Counted from the stretch's first letter, positions 1-5,176 are shown. The stretch: 5,176 nucleotides of DNA from Leclercia sp. UBA7405 (GCA_002469605.1 DKMV01000124.1:1-5176); one strand, 5' to 3'. Numbers and translations: made by a program. The notes: generated by a model from the letters alone, not told the origin.

Positions 1-546
1 GCGGCCCATGCGGGAGTAGCGGATAAACAGGGTCAGGGCCAACATCGCCAGGAAGGTCACCACCCAGATAACCAGCTGCATGGTGGTAATAGAGGCAGAG
101 AAGTTCTCGGTTGCCCCCACGATCCACTGGCCGTTAAACAGGCTTGGCAGCGCCACGTCGCGCGAGCCTTCGGTCAGGCTGACGTAGTTTTGCAGGAAAA
201 TCGACATCCCGATGGCGGAGATAAGCGCAATCAGGCGCTTGGAGCTGCGCACCGGCCGGTAGGCCACGCGCTCAATGCTCCAGCCGTAGGCGCTGGCGAT
301 CACAATCGCGCCAACAAACCCGGCGGCTACCAGCAGCCAGCTGCTGTCGATGCCCATCATCATCAGCGCGGCGATAATCATAAAGGAGACATAGCTGCCG
401 ATCATGTAGACCTCGCCGTGGGCGAAGTTGATCATGCCGATAATGCCGTAAACCATCGTGTAGCCGATGGCGATCAGCGCGTAGGTGCTTCCCAGCGTGA
501 CGCCGTTAAACATCTGCTGCAGGAAGTAGAGAAACTGCTCGGACAT
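1..546 (-). CDS. livH: LivH, branched-chain amino acid ABC transporter permease (3' part missing)
   Basis: Inner-membrane permease subunit of the LIV-I/LS high-affinity leucine/isoleucine/valine ABC importer. It should pair with LivM and be driven by the ATPases LivG and LivF. Reading the minus strand from the ATG at 544-546 gives 182 codons with no stop before the window edge; E. coli LivH has about 308 residues, so about 60% is present. The N-terminus MSEQFLYFLQQMFNGVTLGS matches LivH. Visible family hallmarks are NFAHGE at residues 40-45, the loop ER..YRPVR around 92-100, and GMSIFLQN around 113-120. Hydrophobic segments lie near residues 15-38, 46-64, 70-88, 104-120 and 156-176. An AAAGG Shine-Dalgarno (554-558) sits 7 nt before the ATG. 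It is the second gene of the livKHMGF operon, 46 bp after the livK stop. The identification is secure; only the C-terminus is unseen. Confidence 0.96.
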   Translation of the reverse strand, partial: MSEQFLYFLQQMFNGVTLGSTYALIAIGYTMVYGIIGMINFAHGEVYMIGSYVSFMIIAALMMMGIDSSWLLVAAGFVGAIVIASAYGWSIERVAYRPVRSSKRLIALISAIGMSIFLQNYVSLTEGSRDVALPSLFNGQWIVGATENFSASITTMQLVIWVVTFLAMLALTLFIRYSRMGR

Positions 547-564
547 AAAGTAACCTTTCTATAC

Positions 565-584
565 CCGCCCGGTGGTCCGGGCGG
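565..584 (-). promoter_or_regulatory. Intercistronic GC-rich stem-loop between livK and livH
   Basis: A perfect 8-bp inverted repeat, CCGCCCGG (565-572) and CCGGGCGG (577-584), encloses a 4-nt loop. It begins 8 nt after the livK stop and ends 18 nt before the livH start codon. On the transcribed minus strand the stem is followed by GTATAGAAAGG rather than a T tract, so it does not look like a complete intrinsic terminator. Inference: it stabilises the livK 3' end against exonucleases or causes partial termination, so that the periplasmic binding protein is made in excess of the membrane subunits, as is common in binding-protein ABC operons. Confidence 0.6.
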
Positions 585-592
585 TGGGATAA

Positions 593-1702
593 TTATTTGG
601 CGACCGAGGAGGACCCGTCGGCGTGCCACTTAAAGACACCAAAATCAAATCCCTTCAGATCGCCTTTTTCATCCCAGTTCAGCGGCCCAATCACGGTGTT
701 TGCCCCGTGTGCTTTTAAATCTTTCACCAGATCCAGCGGCGCGGTGCTGCCGGTACGATCCATAGCGGTAGCCAGCGACTGCACCGCGGCATAGGTGATC
801 CAGACGTACGGACCGCTCGGATCTTTCTTCTGCGCGGTAAGGGCATCAACGATAGCCTTGTTCGCCGGATCCTGGTCATAGCGTTTTGGCATCGTCACCA
901 GCATGCCTTCAGCGGCATCGCCCGCAATGTTAGACAGAGAGGCGTTACCGACCCCTTCTGGCCCCATAAACTGGGTTTTCAGACCGGTGGCACGCGCCTG
1001 GCGCAGCATCTGGCCCATCTCCGGGTAGTAACCGCCGTAGTAAACAAAGTCGATATTCTCTTTTTGCAGGCGGGCAATCAGCGCGGAGAAGTCTTTTTCA
1101 CCGGCGGTGATGCCGTCGAAGAAGACGATATTGGCGCCGCCTTTTTTCAGCCCGTCCTGCACGGAGCGCGCCAGGCCTTCGCCGTACTGCTGCTTATCGT
1201 GAATGATGGCGATGCGCTGCGGTTTAACGCTGTCGAGAATGTATTTTGCGGCGGTCGGCCCCTGGGAGGAGTCCAGCCCTGCGGTACGCATGATGTGCTC
1301 ATAGCCGCGCGCCGTCAGCTCCGGGTTAGTAGCACCCGGGGTGATCATCAGGATGCCTTCGTCTTCATAGATATCGGAAGCTGGCTGGGTGGAGGAGGAG
1401 CAGAGGTGGCCAATCACGTACTGGATGCCATCGTTGACGATTTTGTTGGCAACCGCCACGGCCTGTTTCGGATCGCAGGCGTCGTCATATTCAACGGCAA
1501 CCAGCTTGTCGCCCTTAATGCCGCCTTTGGCGTTGATATCCTTGATGGCCTGACGCGCGCCGTTGAACTCCATATCGCCCCACTGGGCAACGGGACCGGA
1601 CATGGCGCCCACAACGGCGACTTTGATATCTTTCGCTATTGCGGTCTGCGACATGGCCAGTGCAACCATTCCCGCGATTAATGCTTTCGCGTTCCTTTTC
1701 AT
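593..1702 (-). CDS. livK: LivK, leucine-specific periplasmic binding protein
   Basis: Periplasmic solute-binding protein that captures L-leucine and delivers it to the LivHMGF permease. It has 369 residues. A Sec signal peptide has a basic start (MKRNAK), a hydrophobic core and a probable signal-peptidase I site after AIA (residue 23), leaving 346 residues, the length I recall for mature E. coli LivK. The mature start [19 protein letters not shown] is typical of the type I periplasmic-binding fold (Peripla_BP_6). Cys76 and Cys101 of the precursor (mature 53 and 78) correspond to the known LivJ/LivK disulfide. Trp at mature position 18 is the LivK-type residue; LivJ has Tyr there. A Shine-Dalgarno GGGGA (1712-1716) lies 9 nt before the ATG. 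It heads the livKHMGF operon. It is strongly similar to LivJ encoded about 1 kb away, so LivJ is the only real alternative; Trp18 and linkage to livH favour LivK. Confidence 0.97.
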   Translation of the reverse strand: MKRNAKALIAGMVALAMSQTAIAKDIKVAVVGAMSGPVAQWGDMEFNGARQAIKDINAKGGIKGDKLVAVEYDDACDPKQAVAVANKIVNDGIQYVIGHLCSSSTQPASDIYEDEGILMITPGATNPELTARGYEHIMRTAGLDSSQGPTAAKYILDSVKPQRIAIIHDKQQYGEGLARSVQDGLKKGGANIVFFDGITAGEKDFSALIARLQKENIDFVYYGGYYPEMGQMLRQARATGLKTQFMGPEGVGNASLSNIAGDAAEGMLVTMPKRYDQDPANKAIVDALTAQKKDPSGPYVWITYAAVQSLATAMDRTGSTAPLDLVKDLKAHGANTVIGPLNWDEKGDLKGFDFGVFKWHADGSSSVAK

Positions 1703-1752
1703 CTCTGTGAATCCCCATTCGTGACGTGGTGTGTATATTTTGTTTTATTATG

Positions 1753-1781
1753 GTTAAAAAGCATTCTGTACTTTTTGTGAA
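1753..1781 (-). promoter_or_regulatory. Candidate sigma-70 promoter for livK
   Basis: On the minus strand TTCACA (1776-1781, 5 of 6 to the -35 consensus) is followed after 17 nt by TTTAAC (1753-1758, 4 of 6 to the -10 consensus). The start would fall near 1746, giving a leader of about 43 nt. Caution: the -10 overlaps a segment (1745-1756) that is also present inside the predicted livJ leader, so the true livK start could lie further upstream. Confidence 0.25.
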
Positions 1782-2053
1782 CAACGCTATTTTTACCAGT
1801 GCCTTTAATGGTTTAGCGAAGTTTTTGCCGTAAATCCAGAGTAAAATCTCTATTTTTCAGGCGATTAAGCAAAGATAATATTCTGAATTCAGGCAGAGAT
1901 AAACAACTAAAAGCAGAGTTTGCAGCATAAAATAACGGTACAAAGAGCGGAATAAAACGCTGCCTTTCAGGTTAATATTCTGCTTATTTTTCGATCCCTG
2001 AGTTTTATGCCTGCGCATTTGTCAGCGAAAAAAGTAATCACCTGGAGAATGGA

Positions 2054-2095
2054 TTGAAAAAGGAGAAGCCCGCAGCAGGATAAATTGAGTACACT
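2054..2095 (+). promoter_or_regulatory. Weak candidate promoter region for panM
   Basis: Upstream of panM on the plus strand are TTGAAA at 2054-2059 (5 of 6 to the -35 consensus) and two possible -10 elements: GATAAA at 2079-2084 (4 of 6, with a long 19-nt gap) and TACACT at 2090-2095 (4 of 6, but too far from that -35). No pairing is fully convincing. A weak promoter would suit a low-abundance regulatory protein, which is inference. Confidence 0.2.
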
Positions 2096-2128
2096 GCCGG
2101 TACTTTTCTTTATGTGGACACGCAGCTA

Positions 2129-2512
2129 ATGAAACTGACTATCGTTCGTCTGGTGACCTTTAGCGATCAGGATCATATCGACCTCGGCAAAATCTGGCCG
2201 GAATATTCCTCTGCTTCTCTCTCTGTTGATGACACCCACCGGATCTATGCCGCCCGTTTTAACGAGCGGTTGCTCGCGGCCGTGCGCGTGACGCTGCGCG
2301 GAACCCAGGGCGCGCTGGACTCCCTGCGCGTGCGCGAGGTGACCCGCCGTCGCGGCGTGGGGCAGTATCTGATTGAAGAGGTGATTCGCGATAATCCGAG
2401 CGTCGCCTCCTGGTGGATGGCGGATGTCGGCGTGGAAGATCGTGGCGTGATGGCGGCCTTTATGCAGGCGCTGGGGTTTGTGGCGCAGCAGGATGGTTGG
2501 GTAAAGCAGTAG
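2129..2512 (+). CDS. panM: PanM (PanZ), GNAT-fold activator/regulator of aspartate decarboxylase PanD
   Basis: A small cytoplasmic GNAT-fold protein (formerly YhhK) that, with bound acetyl-CoA/CoA, binds PanD, triggers self-cleavage of its proenzyme to form the pyruvoyl cofactor, and feeds back on beta-alanine and pantothenate synthesis according to CoA level. The product has 127 residues, the length I recall for E. coli PanM, and is similar end to end (MKLTIVRL, FSDQDHIDL, KIWPEYS, YAARFNERLLAAVRVTL, EVTRRRGVGQYL, GVEDRGVM.AFMQALGF). The CoA-binding loop RRRGVG is at residues 73-78. Asn45, which I recall as needed for PanD contact, is present. The ATG at 2129 is chosen because it matches the family N-terminus; an in-frame GTG at 2114 would add five residues. 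The Shine-Dalgarno is poor (only GGA at 2116-2118). It is a single-gene unit, divergent from livK and convergent with livJ. Confidence 0.94.
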   Translation: MKLTIVRLVTFSDQDHIDLGKIWPEYSSASLSVDDTHRIYAARFNERLLAAVRVTLRGTQGALDSLRVREVTRRRGVGQYLIEEVIRDNPSVASWWMADVGVEDRGVMAAFMQALGFVAQQDGWVKQ

Positions 2513-2538
2513 GTTTGTGGGATGTGTGCGGCCTGATG

Positions 2539-2631
2539 CCCTCTCCCCGGCCCTCTCCTTTAGTGCGAGGGAGAAAAGACGGCTCCGTGCAGTCCCCTCT
2601 CCCCCTTGGGGTGAGGGTTAGGGTGAGGGGT
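2539..2631. repeat. GC-rich palindromic repeat pair (REP/BIME-like) between convergent panM and livJ
   Basis: The spacer between the panM stop (2512) and the livJ stop (2637) holds two head-to-head copies of a C/T-rich palindromic unit. The left copy (about 2539-2580) starts CCCTCTCCCCGGCCCTCTCC and ends GAGGGAGAAAAGAC. The right copy (about 2592-2631), read on the minus strand, starts CCCTCACCCTAACCCTCACC and ends GGGAGAGGGGAC. The 20-nt outer arms match at 15 positions. Each copy can fold on itself; in the right copy CCCTC.CCCC pairs with GGGG.GAGGG. The 11-nt centre is GGCTCCGTGCA. This layout resembles the interspersed palindromic repeats common at 3' ends of convergent enterobacterial genes. 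I see no T-tract terminator here, so the repeat may protect the 3' ends or help end both transcripts (inference). Its family cannot be named without a genome-wide search. Confidence 0.6.
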
Positions 2632-2636
2632 AACTT

Positions 2637-3737
2637 TTATTTTGCGTCGGTCGCCGTGCCGTTAGCATGCCAGTCAAACACGCCGAACTCGAAGCCCTTC
2701 AGATCGCCTTTCTCATCCCAGGTCAGCGGCCCCATCACGGTTTCAACGGAGTTCGCTTTCAGCCAGGTAGCGATTTCAGCCGGATCGGCTGACTGGTTCA
2801 GGCCCGCCTGCAGAGATTGCAGCGCCGCGTAGGTGGTCCAGACGAATGCCCCGCTCGGATCCTGCTTCTTGGCCTTGATAGCATCTACGATCGGTTTGTT
2901 GGCAGGCACCTGGTCGTAGTTCTTCGGCTTGGTCACCAGCAGCCCTTCGGCGGATTCACCGGCGATGTTAGACAGGGAGACGTTCGCCACCCCTTCCGGG
3001 CCCATAAACTGGGTTTTCAGGCCGGCTGCACGCGCCTGGCGCAGGATCTGGCCCATCTCCGGGTGATAACCACCGTAGTAGACGAAATCGATATTCTCTT
3101 TCTTCAGACGCGCCACCAGGGTGGAGAAGTCTTTCTCACCGGCGGTGATACCGTCGAAGAAGACCACGTTGGCGTTGCCTTTCTTCAGGTTCTCCTGCAC
3201 GGCGCGCGCCAGGCCTTCGCCGTACTGCTGCTTATCGTGAACAATGGCGATACGCTGCGGCTTCACTTTTTCCAGAATGTATTTCGCGGCGGTCGGCCCC
3301 TGGTCGGAGTCCAGGCCGGTGGTGCGCAGGGTCAGCTTATAGCCACGGGAGGTCAGCTCCGGCGCGGTGGCGGCCGGGGTGATCATCAGAATGCCTTCGT
3401 CTTCATAGATGTCAGAGGCGGGCTGCGTGGAGGAGGAGCACAGGTGACCGATAACGTATTTAATACCGTCGTTGACCACTTTGTTGGCTACCGCAACCGC
3501 CTGTTTCGGGTCGCAGGCGTCGTCATATTTTACGATTTGCAGCTTTTCGCCCTTGATGCCGCCTTTAGCATTAATGTCTGCAACCGCCTGCTCTGCACCG
3601 GTAAATTCCTGATCGCCGTACTGGGCCACCGGGCCGGACATCGCGCCAACTACCGCGACTTTGATATCCGCCTGAGCCATGGAGCTGAATGCCAACGCCA
3701 TACATCCTGCAAGTAACGCTTTACCCTTCATATTCAT
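2637..3737 (-). CDS. livJ: LivJ, Leu/Ile/Val(-Thr) periplasmic binding protein
   Basis: Periplasmic receptor of the LIV-I system. It binds leucine, isoleucine and valine (more weakly threonine and some others) and hands them to the same LivHMGF permease as LivK. From the ATG at 3735-3737 it has 366 residues and begins [20 protein letters not shown], like E. coli LivJ. The signal peptide probably ends at AQA (residue 23). The mature start [18 protein letters not shown] lacks the single acidic residue that E. coli has before DIKV, so mature numbering shifts by one. Cys75 and Cys100 form the conserved disulfide. Tyr40, corresponding to E. coli Tyr18, is the LivJ-type pocket residue, where LivK has Trp. 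An in-frame ATG at 3750-3752 would add five residues but uses the Shine-Dalgarno itself as codons, so it is rejected. The gene is monocistronic, with its own promoter and Lrp-like sites upstream and a repeat element 6 nt after its stop. Confidence 0.97.
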   Translation of the reverse strand: MNMKGKALLAGCMALAFSSMAQADIKVAVVGAMSGPVAQYGDQEFTGAEQAVADINAKGGIKGEKLQIVKYDDACDPKQAVAVANKVVNDGIKYVIGHLCSSSTQPASDIYEDEGILMITPAATAPELTSRGYKLTLRTTGLDSDQGPTAAKYILEKVKPQRIAIVHDKQQYGEGLARAVQENLKKGNANVVFFDGITAGEKDFSTLVARLKKENIDFVYYGGYHPEMGQILRQARAAGLKTQFMGPEGVANVSLSNIAGESAEGLLVTKPKNYDQVPANKPIVDAIKAKKQDPSGAFVWTTYAALQSLQAGLNQSADPAEIATWLKANSVETVMGPLTWDEKGDLKGFEFGVFDWHANGTATDAK

Positions 3738-3750
3738 CCTGAGAATCCCC
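3738..3750 (-). promoter_or_regulatory. livJ ribosome binding site, deciding the start codon
   Basis: On the minus strand GGGGA (3746-3750) is followed after 8 nt by the ATG at 3735-3737, with an AGG directly adjacent to it. The same AATGGGGATTC segment precedes the livK start at a similar distance. This conserved placement supports the shorter 366-residue LivJ rather than the ATG at 3750-3752. Confidence 0.75.
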
Positions 3751-3772
3751 ATTATTATGGTTATTACGATTA

Positions 3773-3788
3773 TTGTGATGTTGTTGTG
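3773..3788 (-). promoter_or_regulatory. CA-rich leader segment, probable GcvB sRNA target on livJ mRNA
   Basis: The livJ leader contains CACAACAACATCACAA about 36-51 nt before the start codon. Such C/A-rich stretches are the known target type of the GU-rich R1 region of the Hfq-dependent sRNA GcvB, and livJ is a reported GcvB target in Salmonella. From memory, GcvB contains UUGUGAUGUUGU, which is exactly complementary to the 12 nt at 3773-3784. Pairing here would repress livJ when amino acids, especially glycine, are plentiful. The pairing rests on recalled sRNA sequence and is not tested here. Confidence 0.55.
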
Positions 3789-3803
3789 CAGCGCTTTATT
3801 TCA

Positions 3804-3833
3804 ATTATAGGTCTGCCGTCCGCGCTTTTTCAG
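3804..3833 (-). promoter_or_regulatory. livJ sigma-70 promoter
   Basis: On the minus strand a perfect -10 TATAAT (3804-3809) lies 18 nt downstream of CTGAAA (3828-3833, 4 of 6 to the -35 consensus). The transcript would start near 3797, giving a leader of about 60 nt that includes the CA-rich segment and the Shine-Dalgarno. The -35 overlaps an Lrp-like palindrome at 3831-3845, consistent with leucine/Lrp repression of livJ known in E. coli. Confidence 0.65.
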
Positions 3834-3845
3834 CATACTCTGCTA
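3831..3845. promoter_or_regulatory. Lrp-like operator overlapping the livJ -35
   Basis: CAGCATACTCTGCTA matches the Lrp consensus YAGHAWATTWTDCTR at 13 of 15 positions on either strand. It is a near-palindrome with arms CAGCA/TGCTA. It overlaps the livJ -35 by three bases, so bound protein would be expected to block RNA polymerase. Lrp-mediated repression of livJ by leucine is established in E. coli; assigning this particular site is inference. Confidence 0.5.
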
Positions 3846-3874
3846 AAACATACCCCATTTTTATGATTTTGGAA

Positions 3875-3889
3875 TAGCAAATTTGAAAT
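3875..3889. promoter_or_regulatory. Second, weaker Lrp-like site upstream of livJ
   Basis: TAGCAAATTTGAAAT matches the Lrp consensus perfectly over its first ten positions and 11 of 15 overall. It starts 44 bp from the site over the -35, about four helical turns, so both would face the same side of the DNA. This is compatible with cooperative Lrp wrapping. The surrounding DNA is A/T-rich, so chance matches are possible. Confidence 0.3.
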
Positions 3890-3899
3890 GAATATATGA

Positions 3900-3926
3900 T
3901 AAACCCGGCGACGGCGATCGCCGGGT
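3900..3926 (-). terminator. Probable intrinsic terminator of the aminotransferase gene
   Basis: Eight bases after the aminotransferase stop, the minus strand has ACCCGGCGA (3918-3926), a 6-nt loop, and TCGCCGGGT (3903-3911): a perfect 9-bp GC-rich stem. It is followed by TTTATCATATATT, a T-rich but interrupted tract. It would end the upstream transcript before the livJ promoter, making livJ an independent unit. The loop side also contains the palindrome GGCGATCGCC, so an alternative fold exists. Confidence 0.7.
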
Positions 3927-3934
3927 GAAGCGCT

Positions 3935-5176
3935 TTAACGTGTCAGCGACGCGGAGATAATATCCAGCGCTTTGCGGAATTGCGCTTCAGGAATGGTAAG
4001 CGGATAGAGGAAGCGGATCACGTTGCCGTAGACCCCACAACTGAGCAGCAGTAACCCCGCCTGTAACGCGCGCTCCTGCATCTGACGGGTAAACTCCGGC
4101 GACGGCTGACCGGTGTGCGGATCGTTAAACTCCACCGCCACCATTGAGCCCTGGGCACGAATATCGGCGATAAACGGGCAGCCCGCTCTGGCCTTGTTTA
4201 ATACCTCTACCAGATGATGACCAAGGTGGACGGCGCGATCGCAGAGCTGCTCTTCATCGATAACATCCAGCACCGCGTGCGCGGCCGCAATCGCCAGCGG
4301 GTTACCGGCATAGGTACCGCCCAGCCCGCCCGGCGCCGGGGCATCCATCACCTCCGCCCTTCCGGCCACCGCCGATAGCGGCATGCCGCCCGCCAGGCTT
4401 TTGGCCATGGTGATGAGATCCGGCTTCACGCTGTGGTGCTCCATGGAGAAAAGCTTCCCCGTACGGGCAAAACCGGTCTGCACCTCGTCGGCGATGAGCA
4501 GAATGCCGTGGGTATCGCACAGGGCCCGCAACCCCTCGATAAAATCGGCGGGCGCCACGTTGAACCCGCCCTCCCCCTGCACTGGCTCAAGGATAATAGC
4601 GGCGACCTGGTCCGGCGCGATATCGGCCTTAAACAGACGCTCGACGCTGTGCAGCGCCTCAGCGGTGCTGACGCCGTGCAGTTCGCTGGGGTACTGGGCG
4701 TGGTAAACGGAGCCCGGGAAGGGGCCAAAACCGAGTTTATAAGGGGCCACTTTGCCGGTGAGCGCCATGGTCATAAAGGTACGGCCATGGAATCCACCGC
4801 CGAAGGCGATTATCCCCGGTCGCCGGGTGTAAGCTCGGGCGATTTTGACGGCGTTCTCCACGGCCTCTGCCCCGGTCGAGAAGAAGGCAGTTTTAGCGGG
4901 GCCCTCGATGGGCACCCGGTCATTAATGCGCTCTGCCAGCGCCACATAGCCTTCGTAAGGGACAATCTGGTAAGCCGTATGGGTAAAGGCATGAAGCTGG
5001 TTTTCGATGGCGGCGATGATTTTGGGATGGCGATGGCCGGTATTCAGCACCGCGATCCCGGCAGCGAAGTCGATCACTTCGTTGCCTTCTACGTCCCACA
5101 GCGTGGCGTTTTCGGCTTTTTCGGCGTAGAACCCGCACATCACGCCGATGCCGCGCGGCGTTGCCTGTAAACGCCG
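3935..5176 (-). CDS. PuuE/GabT-type 4-aminobutyrate aminotransferase (N-terminal few residues missing)
   Basis: A class-III PLP-dependent aminotransferase (omega-amino group). The expected reaction is GABA plus 2-oxoglutarate giving succinate semialdehyde plus glutamate, in the cytoplasm. There are 413 visible codons; the frame is open to the window edge and begins RRLQATPRGIGVMCGFY, matching PuuE/GabT residue 9 or so onward, so about 8 residues lie outside. A GTG at 5141-5143 is internal, not the start. Visible numbering: STGAEA 100-105 (PLP phosphate), FHGRT 129-133, EPVQGEGG 197-204, IADEVQTGFARTGK with Asp230 (PLP nitrogen), MAKSLAGGMP with catalytic Lys259, GGTYAGNP from 286. All key residues are present. 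It resembles E. coli PuuE more than GabT (GFGPFPGSVYHAQYPS, FLYPLTIP.AQF). Neighbouring pathway genes (puu or gabD/gabP) would be needed to choose the physiological role. It is not a pseudogene by anything visible. Confidence 0.93.
   Translation of the reverse strand, partial: RRLQATPRGIGVMCGFYAEKAENATLWDVEGNEVIDFAAGIAVLNTGHRHPKIIAAIENQLHAFTHTAYQIVPYEGYVALAERINDRVPIEGPAKTAFFSTGAEAVENAVKIARAYTRRPGIIAFGGGFHGRTFMTMALTGKVAPYKLGFGPFPGSVYHAQYPSELHGVSTAEALHSVERLFKADIAPDQVAAIILEPVQGEGGFNVAPADFIEGLRALCDTHGILLIADEVQTGFARTGKLFSMEHHSVKPDLITMAKSLAGGMPLSAVAGRAEVMDAPAPGGLGGTYAGNPLAIAAAHAVLDVIDEEQLCDRAVHLGHHLVEVLNKARAGCPFIADIRAQGSMVAVEFNDPHTGQPSPEFTRQMQERALQAGLLLLSCGVYGNVIRFLYPLTIPEAQFRKALDIISASLTR

Larger units (their letters stand above)
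1703..2128. other. Divergent AT-rich intergenic region between livK and panM
   Basis: This 426-bp non-coding spacer separates the divergently transcribed livK (minus) and panM (plus). I see no credible protein gene in it. It is much richer in A and T than the flanking genes, with many A and T tracts (for example around 1756-1780 and 1985-1990). It must hold the promoters of both transcription units. It also contains a 10-bp direct repeat TAATATTCTG at 1876-1885 and 1973-1982, each copy lying in a partial match to the Lrp consensus. The known leucine/Lrp control of E. coli liv genes makes a regulatory role likely. The spacer is long for two simple promoters, so a small RNA or long leader cannot be excluded, but I see no terminator-like hairpin with a T tract. 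Confidence 0.7.

Noticed and set aside
190..633. A 147-codon open frame on the plus strand across livH and the livK 3' end
   Set aside because: Antisense to livH, with a low-complexity His/Ala/Asp-rich translation and no supporting ribosome binding site.
1774..1790. A CRP site suggested by TTTGTGAACAACG
   Set aside because: Only one half-site (TGTGA) is present; the expected TCACA half six bases later is missing.
2413..2832. A plus-strand open frame from within panM through the repeat into livJ
   Set aside because: It reads a shadow frame of panM, then the palindromic repeat (giving PSPRPSP-like low complexity), then antisense livJ.
3700..3710. LLAGC near the LivJ N-terminus as a lipoprotein signal
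   Set aside because: The Cys is only residue 12, too early in the hydrophobic core, and a normal signal-peptidase I site follows at residue 23. E. coli LivJ has the same LLAGC and is a soluble periplasmic protein.
2817..3716. A 299-codon open frame on the plus strand opposite livJ
   Set aside because: It lies wholly antisense to a clear livJ, and its translation is a rearranged Gly/Val/His/Gln-rich sequence with no recognisable family. A similar open frame occurs opposite livK, as expected from shared codon use.
3738..3752. ATG at 3750-3752 as the livJ start
   Set aside because: It would make the Shine-Dalgarno GGGGA part of the coding sequence and add five residues absent from the family.
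5141..5143. GTG as the start of the aminotransferase
   Set aside because: The frame continues upstream to the window edge with conserved PuuE/GabT residues (RRLQATPRGIG), so the true start is outside the window.
4433..5170. A 245-codon open frame on the plus strand opposite the aminotransferase
   Set aside because: Fully antisense to an enzyme with all catalytic motifs intact; it is open because of GC-rich codon bias and has no coherent domain signal.

Overview
The window comes from an enterobacterial (Enterobacteriaceae) chromosome. It holds the branched-chain amino acid transport locus. Protein-level similarity to E. coli LivH, LivK, PanM and LivJ is very high along their whole lengths, the codons are GC-rich and the intergenic spacers are AT-rich. 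An Enterobacter/Klebsiella/Lelliottia-type relative is plausible, but the sequence alone does not settle the genus.

Layout from left to right: the first 182 codons of livH (minus strand, running off the left edge); livK (minus), separated from livH by a GC-rich hairpin; a 426-bp AT-rich divergent spacer; panM (plus), the acetyl-CoA-sensing activator of PanD maturation; a roughly 95-bp GC-rich palindromic repeat between the convergent 3' ends of panM and livJ; livJ (minus); a 197-bp regulatory spacer with a sigma-70 promoter, Lrp-like sites and a CA-rich leader; an intrinsic terminator; and a PuuE/GabT-type 4-aminobutyrate aminotransferase (minus) whose frame stays open to the right edge.

Function: LivJ (Leu/Ile/Val) and LivK (Leu) are alternative periplasmic binding proteins that feed one ABC permease. 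LivH is one of its membrane subunits; LivM, LivG and LivF are expected beyond the left edge. PanM is functionally separate: it links CoA status to beta-alanine and pantothenate synthesis. The aminotransferase would turn GABA (for example from putrescine breakdown) into succinate semialdehyde. It lies where E. coli K-12 has rpoH next to livJ, so this flank differs from K-12.

No previously undescribed system is visible. The most useful observations are regulatory or structural: Lrp-like sites over the livJ promoter, a GcvB-like target in the livJ leader, the livK-livH hairpin, the repeat element at the panM/livJ junction, and the livJ/livK pair acting as long direct repeats around panM.
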